In this document: positions 15,291 through 22,521 of the stretch, piece by piece
Position numbering within the stretch: position 1 is the stretch's first letter
Layout: each line of letters starts with the position of its first letter
Source of the DNA: Streptomyces geranii
GTDB lineage: Bacteria > Actinomycetota > Actinomycetes > Streptomycetales > Streptomycetaceae
NCBI RefSeq assembly: GCF_002954775.1
Contig: NZ_PJME01000072.1
Location: forward strand, 1-39,398
Length of the DNA stretch: 39,398 nucleotides
Direction: 5' to 3'
Position numbers and translations under genes: made by a program
The notes under the pieces: model-generated
Database searches by the model: none
What the model saw: the letters and a program-made list of their open reading frames with translations, nothing else
Told to the model about the DNA's origin: nothing

Positions 15291-15785
15291 GTGACGGATC
15301 AGCGGCAGAGTTCCCGGCGACGGGGACAGGGCGAGCTGGAGGCGCTGGTGCTGTCCGCGCTGCGGGACGCGGGTGGCCCGGCGACCGCGGGCTGGGTGCA
15401 GGAGCGCCTCGGCAGCGACCTCGCCTATACGACCGTCATCACGATCCTCACCCGGCTGCTGGCCAAGGGCGCGGTCACCCGGGAGCGGGTCGGCCGGTCC
15501 TTCGCCTGGCTGGCCGTGGCCGACCAGGCCGGTCTGGCCGCCCGCAAGATGCGCCGGGTGCTGGACGCGGAGGGGGACCGAGGGGCGGTGCTGGCCAGCT
15601 TCGTCACCGGACTCGGCCCCGACGACGAACGGCTGCTGCGCGAGCTGTTGGGCCAGTCCCGGGATGCTCTGGGCGAGTCCGGAGATGCTCTGGGCCGGTC
15701 CCGAGACGCTCTGGGGCAGTCCGGAGACGTTCCGGGGCAGTCCCGGGACGCTCTGGGGCGGTCCCGCGACGGAGGGGAAGACTGA
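15291..15785 (+). CDS. BlaI/MecI-family repressor with heptapeptide-repeat tail
   Basis: A 164-residue transcriptional repressor. The winged-helix domain (about 12-80) shows the family recognition region DLAYTTVITILTRLLAKGAVTRE and the wing GRSFAWLAV. The dimerisation helices follow to about residue 120. At the place where S. aureus BlaI is cleaved (N101-F102), this protein has S103-F104. Ordinary BlaI proteins end near residue 125; here six copies of a GxSxDAL-like heptapeptide follow (121-162). The GTG at 15291 is supported by GGGAGACAGGG and matches the start of homologues. A metalloprotease gene follows 6 nt later, the standard BlaI/BlaR1-like pairing. The dyad at 15183 suggests autoregulation with control of terD. 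Confidence 0.88.
   Translation: MTDQRQSSRRRGQGELEALVLSALRDAGGPATAGWVQERLGSDLAYTTVITILTRLLAKGAVTRERVGRSFAWLAVADQAGLAARKMRRVLDAEGDRGAVLASFVTGLGPDDERLLRELLGQSRDALGESGDALGRSRDALGQSGDVPGQSRDALGRSRDGGED
15651..15776 (+). repeat. Six 21-nt tandem repeats in the BlaI-like gene
   Basis: Units begin at 15651, 15672, 15693, 15714, 15735 and 15756. They encode GQSRDAL, GESGDAL, GRSRDAL, GQSGDVP, GQSRDAL and GRSRDGG. The copies differ by several substitutions but the 21-nt period never breaks frame, so selection for an intact reading frame is likely. The tail alternates charge and small residues and should be flexible. Confidence 0.92.
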
Positions 15786-15791
15786 CGCCTC

Positions 15792-16733
15792 ATGGGGGTC
15801 TTCGTCTTTCTGCCGCTGGTGCTGCCCTTGACGGCGTGGCCGGTCGCCCGTCTCGCCGAGCAGCACCTCCACCCGCGCACCGCGACCCGGCTGCTGACCG
15901 GCGTGGCCGCCGTGATGGCCGTGTGCAGCACGGTCTGCCTCGGGCTGCTCATGGTGGTCGGCACCGCCCAGCTCCCCGGCAACCCGCTGCCCGACGGCTG
16001 GTCGGACCCCGAGGTGCGCGAGGCCGTCCCCTATGACGAGGTCGTCGGCAGGGCGGCCATCCCCGCGCTGTGCGTGGTGGCCCTGGCCTGCGCCCGCACC
16101 CTCTGGCGGCACGGCCGGACCCGCCGCCGGGCCCACCGGGCGCTCGCCGGGCTGCCCCGCACGGAGGTCGCCGTCCTGCCCGACGCGACGCCGTACGCGT
16201 ACGCGCTGCCCGGCGGCCGACGCGACCGGATCGTCGTGACCACCGCCCTGCTCGACCGCCTCGAACCCGCCGAACGCCGCGCCCTGTTCGCCCACGAACG
16301 CGCCCACCTCGCCGCCCGCCACCACCGCCACCTGCTCGCCGTACAACTGGCCGCACGCGCCAACCCGTTCCTACGACCGCTGCGTACGGCCGTTGCGTAC
16401 ACGGCGGAACGCTGGGCCGACGAGGACGCTGCCCAGAAGGTCGGCAGCCGGCGCACCGTGGCCCGGGCGATCGGCAGGGCCGCGCTGGTCTCCCGCGCGG
16501 CGCCACCGGCCGCGTTCGTCGGCTTCGCCGGGTTCGCCGCGCCGGGGCCGGTGCCGCGCAGGGTGGCGGCCCTGCTCGGGCCCGCGCCCCTGGGCCGCCG
16601 CTGGCCTTCGGTGTTCACCACGGTCGGCCTGGCGGCATGGGGTGCGGCGGCGGGTACGGCCGTATCGGCGATGTCGTCCGCGAACTCCGCCGTGACCATG
16701 ATCTTCATCCTGCACGCGGCCACGCCCCTCTGA
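15792..16733 (+). CDS. M56-family membrane metalloprotease (BlaR1-like, no sensor domain)
   Basis: A 313-residue integral membrane zinc protease of the M56/M48 type. Two N-terminal helices (about 4-20 and 33-58), an outer loop, a third helix (about 87-103), then the cytosolic catalytic domain. The zinc motif HERAH is at 168-172, and the third ligand is expected in the helix AERWADEDAA (205-214). A final helix covers about 275-300. Unlike BlaR1 there is no C-terminal penicillin-binding domain, so the signal is not a beta-lactam bound to this protein. By analogy it would cleave the upstream BlaI-like repressor, for which the S103-F104 site is a candidate. It is convergent with the TerB-like gene. 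Confidence 0.88.
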   Translation: MGVFVFLPLVLPLTAWPVARLAEQHLHPRTATRLLTGVAAVMAVCSTVCLGLLMVVGTAQLPGNPLPDGWSDPEVREAVPYDEVVGRAAIPALCVVALACARTLWRHGRTRRRAHRALAGLPRTEVAVLPDATPYAYALPGGRRDRIVVTTALLDRLEPAERRALFAHERAHLAARHHRHLLAVQLAARANPFLRPLRTAVAYTAERWADEDAAQKVGSRRTVARAIGRAALVSRAAPPAAFVGFAGFAAPGPVPRRVAALLGPAPLGRRWPSVFTTVGLAAWGAAAGTAVSAMSSANSAVTMIFILHAATPL

Positions 16734-16757
16734 CCCACCGGTCGTGGCGCGCGCCGC

Positions 16758-17213
16758 TCAGAGGTCGAACTCGTGCGGCGGCAGGTCCAGGGTGAAACAC
16801 GCCTCGCGCACGACGGCCTGCTCGGTCTTGTCGAAGTCGCCGTCCGCGCCGCCGATGACGATGCCGATCTGGATCACGGCACGGGCCTCGGCGGGCTTCT
16901 TCTTCGCCTTGGCGACCTCCTGGAGGACGCTCACCTTGCCGAAGGCGAAGTCGGCGACCAGCTTGTCGAGGTTGGCGTCGAAGCGCCGCTGCAGATCCAT
17001 GGCGTCGAAGTTCTGCAACACCTCGTTGGTGGCGATCAGCTGGGCCACCCGCTGGCGCTCCGAGGGATCGACGGTGCCGTCGGCGGCGGCGACCAGGGCG
17101 CACATCGCCATGCTCGCGTCGCGGAAGGCGCCGCTCTTGAGGTCGTTCTTCTTAGCCATGAGCTGGGTCTGCATCGTCGACGCGGACTCCTTGAAGCGGT
17201 CCCACAGGGCCAT
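16758..17213 (-). CDS. TerB-family tellurite/stress protein
   Basis: A 151-residue cytoplasmic all-helical protein of the TerB fold. It begins MALWDRFKESASTMQTQLMAKK and contains the two characteristic acidic helix-loop elements, VAAADGTVDPSERQRVAQ and IGGADGDFDKTEQAVV, proposed metal-binding sites in TerB. The ATG at 17213 has GGAG 6 nt upstream; an in-frame ATG at 17267 lacks support. TerB and TerD proteins commonly act in one stress-response network with membrane partners. Operator site B lies 57 nt before the start. Confidence 0.88.
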   Translation of the reverse strand: MALWDRFKESASTMQTQLMAKKNDLKSGAFRDASMAMCALVAAADGTVDPSERQRVAQLIATNEVLQNFDAMDLQRRFDANLDKLVADFAFGKVSVLQEVAKAKKKPAEARAVIQIGIVIGGADGDFDKTEQAVVREACFTLDLPPHEFDL

Positions 17214-17269
17214 GTGAACTCCAGTAAGTCGAAAAGGGATGAACGGGTTGATGAATGAATGGATCAAGG

Positions 17270-17285
17270 TCTACAGCACCGTAGA
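17270..17285. promoter_or_regulatory. Operator site B: TCTACA-N4-CGTAGA
   Basis: TCTACA (17270-17275), spacer GCAC, CGTAGA (17280-17285): same 6-4-6 geometry as site A with one mismatch. It sits in the 109-nt gap before the TerB-like gene, 57 nt from its start codon, a promoter-proximal position. Confidence 0.7.
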
Positions 17286-17322
17286 AACTAACCGCCGGGC
17301 GGATAAGTTCCGCCGAGTCGAG

Positions 17323-18309
17323 TCACCCCTCTTCCTCTTCTTGCTCCTCTTCCTCGTCACCCTCGAAGAAGTCCCCGACCTCGTCCACCACTTCGGCCGC
17401 GACCAGCCCGCCGACCACGCCGACGGCGAGACCGGCCGCGCCCGCCGCGACGACGGTCCCCATGCCGGGACCGGAACGGTGACCGTCGCCGCCATGGTCG
17501 CTGTGGCCGTACGCGCCCTGTTGTGAGCCGTACGACGCCCGGTGCTCGACCAACTGCCGGATCCAGCCGTCGACTTCGGTGTTCCAGTCGCGGACGTCGA
17601 CGTCATGGTGGCCGACCGTGAAACGGGTGACCGTGTCGTGGCTCCCCGAGAAGAAACCGCCGCGCTTGTCGGCCTCCAGGACCACCTCAAGGCCGGCCGG
17701 GCCCGCCAGGAAGGTCAGCTCGATCTCGTTGACCTGGTGGGCGTACTGCGGGGCCGGGGTCAGTTCGAGCTCCTGGTAGAAGGGGAGCTGCTGGCCGGTG
17801 CCGTGGATGCGGCCGTATTCGAGGTCGGCGGACTTGAACCCGAACCCGAGCTGCCCGAGGGCCTCCAGGATCGCCTCCTGGACCGGCAGCGGGGCGACGC
17901 TCAGCCGGTCCAGGTCGCCCTTGTCCTTCGCGCCGGCCACCGCCAGCTCCGTACGCACCCCGAGGACGATGCCCAGGCCCTGCCCGTACAGCTCGGTGAC
18001 GGGTGTCTCCCAGGGCAGCGTCACGCTGAACGGCACGGTGTACGACTGGCCCTCGCCGAGCCGGAAGCCGCCGCCGACGGTGTAGCGCTCGAAGACGACG
18101 ACGCCCTCGCTCTCGCCCTCCGCGTGCTCGGCCTCGACCCGCGCCACCAGCTCCAGGGTGATGTGGTCGACGTCGAAGTCGGCATTGCCACCCCGGAGTT
18201 GGACCTCGCCGGTGAGCGCGGCGCCGGGGCGGGCGGGGGCGGGGTCGAGGACCGTGTCGACCGTGGGGCCGCCCACGCCGAGCGAGCCGAGCAGTCGTTT
18301 GAACACCAT
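17323..18309 (-). CDS. spo0M: Spo0M-family sporulation-control protein
   Basis: A 328-residue protein with the arrestin-like Spo0M domain over about residues 1-240 (MVFKRLLGSLGVGGPTVDTVL, GEVQLRGGNADFDVDHITLELVARVE, YTVPFSVTLPWETPVT, GFKSADLEYGRIHGTGQQLPFYQELEL). In Bacillus, Spo0M influences sporulation and associates with the cytoskeleton; in streptomycetes its role is poorly defined. The C-terminal third has a His/Gly/Ser-rich linker, a hydrophobic Gly/Ala/Val segment (about 282-305) that may touch the membrane, and a strongly acidic tail of Glu residues. The ATG at 18309 has AAGGAG upstream; the very long open frame above it is a shadow. Operator site C lies 44 nt before the start. Confidence 0.9.
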   Translation of the reverse strand: MVFKRLLGSLGVGGPTVDTVLDPAPARPGAALTGEVQLRGGNADFDVDHITLELVARVEAEHAEGESEGVVVFERYTVGGGFRLGEGQSYTVPFSVTLPWETPVTELYGQGLGIVLGVRTELAVAGAKDKGDLDRLSVAPLPVQEAILEALGQLGFGFKSADLEYGRIHGTGQQLPFYQELELTPAPQYAHQVNEIELTFLAGPAGLEVVLEADKRGGFFSGSHDTVTRFTVGHHDVDVRDWNTEVDGWIRQLVEHRASYGSQQGAYGHSDHGGDGHRSGPGMGTVVAAGAAGLAVGVVGGLVAAEVVDEVGDFFEGDEEEEQEEEEG

Positions 18310-18352
18310 CGGGGCGTTCACTCCTTCGTACCTTCGTATGCGTTCCTGTACT

Positions 18353-18368
18353 TCTACAGCTGCGTAGA
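18353..18368. promoter_or_regulatory. Operator site C: TCTACA-N4-CGTAGA
   Basis: TCTACA (18353-18358), spacer GCTG, CGTAGA (18363-18368). The symmetry extends to CTTCTAC (18351-18357) and GTAGAAG (18364-18370). It lies 44 nt before the spo0M start and is the best dyad of the set apart from one position. Confidence 0.75.
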
Positions 18369-18474
18369 AGCATAAGGTCGAGGAGGCGCCGGGAAGCTGC
18401 GCTCCGGGCCTGCGGCGGCGGAACGGCCGAAAACCGGTTCCCGGGATCCTGCGGGACCCGTGCTGTGCGGCTCC

Positions 18475-18491
18475 TTTACAGTGGGTGTAGA
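18475..18491. promoter_or_regulatory. Operator-like site D: TTTACA-N5-TGTAGA
   Basis: TTTACA (18475-18480), GTGGG, TGTAGA (18486-18491). The right half and its flank (GTAGAAAC) match site B exactly, but the spacer is 5 nt and the left half has one change. It lies between spo0M and the CorC-type gene pair, about 335 nt before the first CorC start, and could serve the latter. Confidence 0.45.
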
Positions 18492-18640
18492 AACAAGTGA
18501 CCTGTTTCCGCTGCCCGGTGGGTCCCACCACCCGATGAGAAGGAGCGTTGGTCCCCTGAAGGCCGTACGCCACCTGACCCTTCGGCTCTCCGGCGCCCAG
18601 CTCGCCATGGAACCCCGACACAGCCAGACTCGTTGCCGAA

Positions 18641-18688
18641 GTGAATGTTCTGGTGAATGTTGTAGTGGACGTTCCAGCGAACGTTCTA
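18641..18688. repeat. 12-nt tandem repeat, four diverged copies
   Basis: GTGAATGTTCTG, GTGAATGTTGTA, GTGGACGTTCCA and GCGAACGTTCTA follow each other without gaps. Each has a GAAYGTTC-like near-palindromic core, so it could be a row of binding half-sites. It ends just before the AAGGAG at 18692. Confidence 0.8.
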
Positions 18689-18702
18689 GTGAAGGAGCAC
18701 CC

Positions 18703-18828
18703 TTGTCCGCCAGCTCGACGGACTCCCCGGGGCGCAGGCCCCGACCATCCGCCCCGCAGGCCGCCCCGCAGGTCTCTGCCGAGCGCGGCGCACTGCCGGA
18801 CGGCATCCCCGGGGCGGGGCGTCGATGA
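18703..18828 (+). CDS. Possible 41-aa leader ORF coupled to the CorC gene
   Basis: A TTG at 18703 has AAGGAG 5 nt upstream, and its frame ends at TGA 18826-18828, overlapping the ATG of the next gene as ATGA. The predicted peptide is Ser/Pro/Arg/Ala-rich with no recognised domain. The good ribosome-binding site and exact stop-start overlap argue for translational coupling; the composition argues against a folded product. It may simply be chance. Confidence 0.3.
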   Translation: MSASSTDSPGRRPRPSAPQAAPQVSAERGALPDGIPGAGRR

Positions 18829-20168
18829 GCGCCCTGGAAGCCTGGCTCGGGGTGCTGGCCGTCCTCGTACTCACCCTCGGCACCGGCTACTTCGTAGCCC
18901 AGGAATTCGCGTATGTGTCCGTCGACCGGCTGGCCCTCGCCCGTGCCGCCGACGCGGGGGACAAGAAGGCCGGCCGTGCGCTGGTCGTGCTGGAGCGGCT
19001 GTCGTTCATGTTGTCCGGTGCTCAGCTGGGCATCACCGTGACCGGACTCGTCGTCGGGTTCATCGCCGAGCCGTCCGTGTCCGTGCTGCTCGACCCCGTG
19101 CTGACCGGCATCGGCGTGCCGGACGGCGCCGTCGGCGGGATCTCCGTCGTGCTCGCCTTCGTACTGGCCACCGTCGTCCAGATGGTGATCGGTGAACTGG
19201 CCCCGAAGAACCTCGCCATCGCCGTCCCCGAGCGGCTGGCGAAGTCGCTCGCCTCCTCCACGCTGGCCTATCTGAAGGTCGTCGGCCCGCTCGTGCGCGT
19301 CTTCGACGGCGCCGCCAACCGGCTGCTGCGCAGGATCGGCATCGAGCCCGTCGAGGAACTGCACCACGGCGCCACCCTGGAGGAACTCGGCCATCTCATC
19401 GGCGAGTCCCACGAGCAGGGCCAGTTGCCCAGACGCACCGCCCAACTCCTCGACCACGCCCTGGAGTTCTCCGAGCGCACGCTGGACGAGGTGATGGTGC
19501 CGCGCGCCGACACCGTCTTCGTCCGCAAGGACGCGAGCCTCGCCGAAGCGGTCGAACTCATCGGCAAACACGGCCACTCCAACCACCCGGTCCTCGGCGA
19601 CCACCCCGACGACGTAGCCGGAGTGCTCGGCGTCCGGGAACTGATGGCCCTGCCCGCCGAGGGCTTCGCGGACACCACCGCGGCCCAGGCCGCCCGCCGC
19701 CCCTTGCTCCTGCCGGACACCCTCCCGCTGCCCGACGCGGTGGAGCGGATGCGCTCCCAGGGCGACGAGTTCGCGGTCGTCCTCGACGAACACGGCGGCG
19801 TGGCGGGCATCGTGACCTACGAGGACATCGCCGAGGAACTGGTCGGCGACATCGCCGACGAGACCGACCTCATCACCGAGATCGCGGTCGCGGACGGCGA
19901 GGGCTGGCTGGTGGACGCGGGCCGCCGACTGGACGAGATCGCCGAGGCCACCGGCATCGACCTGCCCACCGACGAGGACTACGACACGGTGGCCGGCCTG
20001 ATCGTCGACCGCCTAGGCCGCTTCCCGACCATCGGGGACAGCCTCACGGTCGAACTGCCCGACGGAGGCCGCGCACTGATCGACGTACGCACCCTCGACC
20101 GGCACGTACCCGAACACGTACGACTCGAACGCGTACGACTTGAGCAGGCCCCGGAGGAACAGGCATGA
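18825..20168 (+). CDS. DUF21-CBS-CorC_HlyC membrane protein, first of pair
   Basis: A 447-residue protein of the CNNM/CorC family, membrane transporters or regulators linked to magnesium and other cations. The DUF21 domain (about 1-190) has three to four membrane helices (EAWLGVLAVLVLTLGTGYFVAQEFAYVS, GVPDGAVGGISVVLAFVLATVVQMVIGELAPKN with the conserved GELAPK). A tandem CBS pair (about 215-335) includes VMVPRADTVFV and the end GGVAGIVTYEDIAEELVGDI, and a CorC_HlyC domain (about 350-430) closes the protein. It overlaps the second CorC gene by 4 nt (ATGA). The pair lies downstream of operator-like site D. Confidence 0.92.
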   Translation: MSALEAWLGVLAVLVLTLGTGYFVAQEFAYVSVDRLALARAADAGDKKAGRALVVLERLSFMLSGAQLGITVTGLVVGFIAEPSVSVLLDPVLTGIGVPDGAVGGISVVLAFVLATVVQMVIGELAPKNLAIAVPERLAKSLASSTLAYLKVVGPLVRVFDGAANRLLRRIGIEPVEELHHGATLEELGHLIGESHEQGQLPRRTAQLLDHALEFSERTLDEVMVPRADTVFVRKDASLAEAVELIGKHGHSNHPVLGDHPDDVAGVLGVRELMALPAEGFADTTAAQAARRPLLLPDTLPLPDAVERMRSQGDEFAVVLDEHGGVAGIVTYEDIAEELVGDIADETDLITEIAVADGEGWLVDAGRRLDEIAEATGIDLPTDEDYDTVAGLIVDRLGRFPTIGDSLTVELPDGGRALIDVRTLDRHVPEHVRLERVRLEQAPEEQA

Positions 20169-21184
20169 GTTTCCCGATGGCGCTCTTCGTCACCGTCCTC
20201 CTGCTCATCGGCAGCGGGTTCTTCGTCGCCGCCGAGTTCGCCCTCGTCGCCGCCAAACGGCACCGCATGGAGAAGGCCGCAGCCGAGGGCCGACGCGGCG
20301 CGGGCGCGGCCCTGGCCGGGATGCGCGAGCTGTCGCTGATGCTGGCGGGCGCCCAACTCGGCATCACCGTCTGCACCTTGGGCCTCGGCTCGGTGTCCAA
20401 GCCCGCGATCTCCCACGAACTCGACCCGCTCCTGCACGACTTGGGCCTGCCCAGCGCCCTGAGCTACGGCGTCGCGTTCGCCGTCGCGATGATCGCCGTG
20501 GTGTTCCTGCACATGGTGGTCGGCGAGATGGCCCCCAAGTCCTGGGCCATCGCCCACCCGGAGAGTTCCGCGATGCTGCTCTCACCCGCCTTCCGGGCCG
20601 TGGTGAAGGTGGTGCGCCCGCTCATCGCCGTCCTCAACCGGATCAGCAACGCCCTCGTACGACTCTTCAAGGTCACCCCGCGCGACGAACTCACCTCCGT
20701 CCACAACCGCGAACAGCTCACCCACCTCGTCGAGGAGTCCGAACGGCTCGGCCTGATCAGCAAGGACGACTCCGAGCTGATCACCAACTCCCTCACCGAA
20801 CCCCAACTGCCGGTCGGTGAACTCCAGGTGCCCGCCGCCCAGATCACCTCGGTACGGGCCGACGCGGACGTACCGGAGATCCTCGCGCTCGCCACCGCCC
20901 ACGACCGCAGCCGCCTGCTCGTGCGCGACGGCGAGACGGTCGTCGGCTCCGTCCACGCCCGCGACGCCCTGGTCGCCCGGTCCCGCGGCCGAACCGTCAC
21001 CGCCCGCCAACTAGCCCGCCCGGTACCCGAACTGACGGCACGGGACACAGTCGGCGAGGCCATCGAACAACTACGCCGCCGCCGAGCCACCCTGGCCGTG
21101 GTCCGCGACGAAGAGGGCCACCTCACGGGCCTGATCACCCTGGACGACCTGCTGGCCCGCCTGCTGCACCCGCAGGAGGCATGA
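20165..21184 (+). CDS. DUF21-CBS membrane protein, second of pair
   Basis: A 339-residue paralogue of the preceding protein. DUF21 covers about 1-190, including GSGFFVAAEFALVAAKRHR, the LMLAGAQLGITVCTLGLGSV helix region and VVGEMAPKSWAIAHPE. A CBS pair (about 210-335) ends GLITLDDLLARLLHPQEA. The C-terminal CorC_HlyC domain present in the partner is absent, so the two may form a heteromer with one regulatory tail, as seen for paired CNNM-like genes in other actinobacteria (inference). Its ATG overlaps the partner's stop by 4 nt. Confidence 0.92.
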   Translation: MSFPMALFVTVLLLIGSGFFVAAEFALVAAKRHRMEKAAAEGRRGAGAALAGMRELSLMLAGAQLGITVCTLGLGSVSKPAISHELDPLLHDLGLPSALSYGVAFAVAMIAVVFLHMVVGEMAPKSWAIAHPESSAMLLSPAFRAVVKVVRPLIAVLNRISNALVRLFKVTPRDELTSVHNREQLTHLVEESERLGLISKDDSELITNSLTEPQLPVGELQVPAAQITSVRADADVPEILALATAHDRSRLLVRDGETVVGSVHARDALVARSRGRTVTARQLARPVPELTARDTVGEAIEQLRRRRATLAVVRDEEGHLTGLITLDDLLARLLHPQEA

Positions 21185-21635
21185 GAGCCCAAAAGACCGT
21201 CCCTCGCGAAGATCCACAACAGGGGAACGGAAACAGGAACAGGAAGAGGAACAGAACACACGCACGCAGCAAGGGAGTCGGGGAAACCCGATGACACAAG
21301 ACGGGACCGCGGCCACCCCAACTCCCGCCCGATTACCTGCCGAGCGCTGACAGGCTTCCGCGGAGGGGCGGGACTCGTGGAACCCGTTCGACCTGGCCGT
21401 GGTCAGAGGGGGTGAATCTGCGTCGATGTCTGATAATCATCATTATCAAATGAAGCTGGGCTGGGGCGTATCCTGTGCATGGCAGATCGCGCCTGCCCGC
21501 TCCGAGTCATGGTGGGCCCACGTCCATCGTGACGGCGAAGACAAGGTTCCCTGAATCGCGCAGCGGCGTTCCGCCAGGTCATCCAAGTATCCGCGGCGGG
21601 GTGGACGTGGGGCGTCCCGTCCGATGGAGCACACG
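21185..21635. other. Left junction of the accessory island, no clear gene
   Basis: Base composition falls below that of the flanks between about 21190 and 21480, with AACAGG-rich stretches. A Fur/Zur-like palindrome lies at 21431. A 34-codon frame at 21450-21554 starts right after it but has no ribosome-binding site. I looked for a copy of the tRNA-Pro 3' end that would mark an attachment site and saw none. Confidence 0.5.
21431..21448. promoter_or_regulatory. Fur/Zur-like AT-rich palindrome
   Basis: TGATAATCATCATTATCA reads TGATAAT-CATC-ATTATCA, a perfect 7-bp inverted repeat. The half sites match the GATAAT/ATTATC elements of Fur and Zur boxes, though classical 7-1-7 boxes have a 1-nt centre and this has 4. 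It is conspicuous in DNA above 65 percent GC. Confidence 0.4.
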
Positions 21636-22087
21636 ATGACCAGGAACCGTCGCAGCAAGGCTGAGATTCACGCCACCGAGCAGCCACAGGAATGGCGTAT
21701 CTGGTGGCCCGCAGGCAGATCGCTGCCTTGGCCGAGGTGATGCAGCAGCATCCGCGGCTCAACTCCTTCGGCATCGGCGTCTTTGATCCCCTTCGCAAGA
21801 CGGCCGAGCAGCGCCGGACCGACCTCGCCGCCAGCCGTGAGGAGTTGGCCGGAGGCGTGGCCATGGTGATGGAGACGGCCGAGTGGCTGCGCGAGAACGT
21901 CACGCCGATCAAGACCCCTGCCGCCAGCAGCTACAGCGTGAAACACGTGATGGAGCGGGCAACCGGCAGGTACGTCACAAATGGCGAGTTCATCGCCGCC
22001 GCTCTCGTCGCTGGCTACACCTTTAAGTACGCGCAGCCGAATGTGCTGTTCGGAATGAGCGTCCGGGACCTGAAGCGGATGAACTGA
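21636..22087 (+). pseudogene. Frameshifted small accessory gene
   Basis: The ATG at 21636 has GGAG 6 nt upstream and starts a basic segment, MTRNRRSKAEIHATEQPQE, but this frame stops soon after at 21738. The body of the protein (MAYLVARRQIAALAEVMQQH onward, 131 residues) is in another frame from 21692, where the only start has no spaced ribosome-binding site. Loss of one base near 21689-21691 explains both facts, and the joined protein of about 150 residues would read like accessory Streptomyces proteins whose basic start leads into a YLxARRQI helix. The C-terminal part (SYSVKHVMERATGRYVTNGEFIAAALVAGYTF) looks intact. Function is unknown. It could also be a true gene with the 21692 start or a sequencing error. 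Confidence 0.55.
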
Positions 22088-22521
22088 GCGTGCCGGCAGG
22101 GATCCCTGCGGCCATCTGAACGGGCCTCAAAGAGGCTCGGTCTTCCATGGAGGCGTCGTTGTGTGCGCAGGACCTTCGAGATCCTGCGCACACGACAGCT
22201 TCAGCCAGGGTGCCGGTAGGAACGGCCGAAAGACCAACGGCATCTGACGGATGATGGAGATGAGTGCCTTGACCGCCCGGCTGGAACCTGTGACACGCCG
22301 ACATGGTCACCCTCTGGGCTCACAAAAGTGCAGTGATCGCTGGTGTCTTGGCGGCGTTTTCGGTTTCCTGGCCGTGAACAGAAGGCCAGCAGACTGCCCG
22401 GTCAGGTAGGGCGATTGGCGCGTCTGTCCTGGCCAGGGTCCGGGGCTTGCAGCCGTGCGGGATGTCCTGCTCCCGGGTTGGTGCCATCCCAGCTGCGGGC
22501 CCTTGAGGGGCGCGGGTCGGG
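22088..22521. other. Gap in the accessory island
   Basis: No convincing gene is visible. The main feature is the strong hairpin at 22161-22193. The rest shows frames of mixed, shadow-like composition on both strands and may be degraded mobile DNA, but no transposase or integrase motif was recognised. Confidence 0.5.
22161..22193. terminator. Perfect 12-bp hairpin
   Basis: GTGTGCGCAGGA (22161-22172) and TCCTGCGCACAC (22182-22193) pair perfectly around a 9-nt loop containing TTCG. It is 74 nt after the frameshifted gene and without a U tract, so it may end that transcript or be a recombination-type palindrome. Confidence 0.6.

Larger units (their letters stand above)
18371..18824. other. Leader region before the CorC-type operon
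   Basis: This stretch of about 450 nt has no clear gene. It contains operator-like site D, an AAGGAG-preceded short frame near 18541, a four-copy 12-nt repeat (18641-18688) and a possible 41-codon leader ORF (18703-18828). Long frames crossing it on either strand have Arg/Ser/Pro-rich shadow composition. Confidence 0.5.

Noticed and set aside
15291..16733. Beta-lactam resistance operon
   Set aside because: There is a BlaI-like repressor and an M56 protease, but no beta-lactamase gene nearby and no penicillin-binding sensor domain on the protease.
18310..18621. N-terminal extension of the spo0M frame to 18621
   Set aside because: The added residues are Arg/Gly/Pro-rich nonsense across operator site C; the family begins at MVFKRLLG with a ribosome-binding site.
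21450..21554. 34-codon gene behind the Fur/Zur-like site
   Set aside because: No ribosome-binding site and no recognised family; kept only as part of the gap description.
21200..21700. Duplicated tRNA-Pro 3' end marking an attachment site
   Set aside because: I compared the 28915-28960 sequence with this region by eye and found no run of matching bases; an old, decayed site is possible but unsupported.
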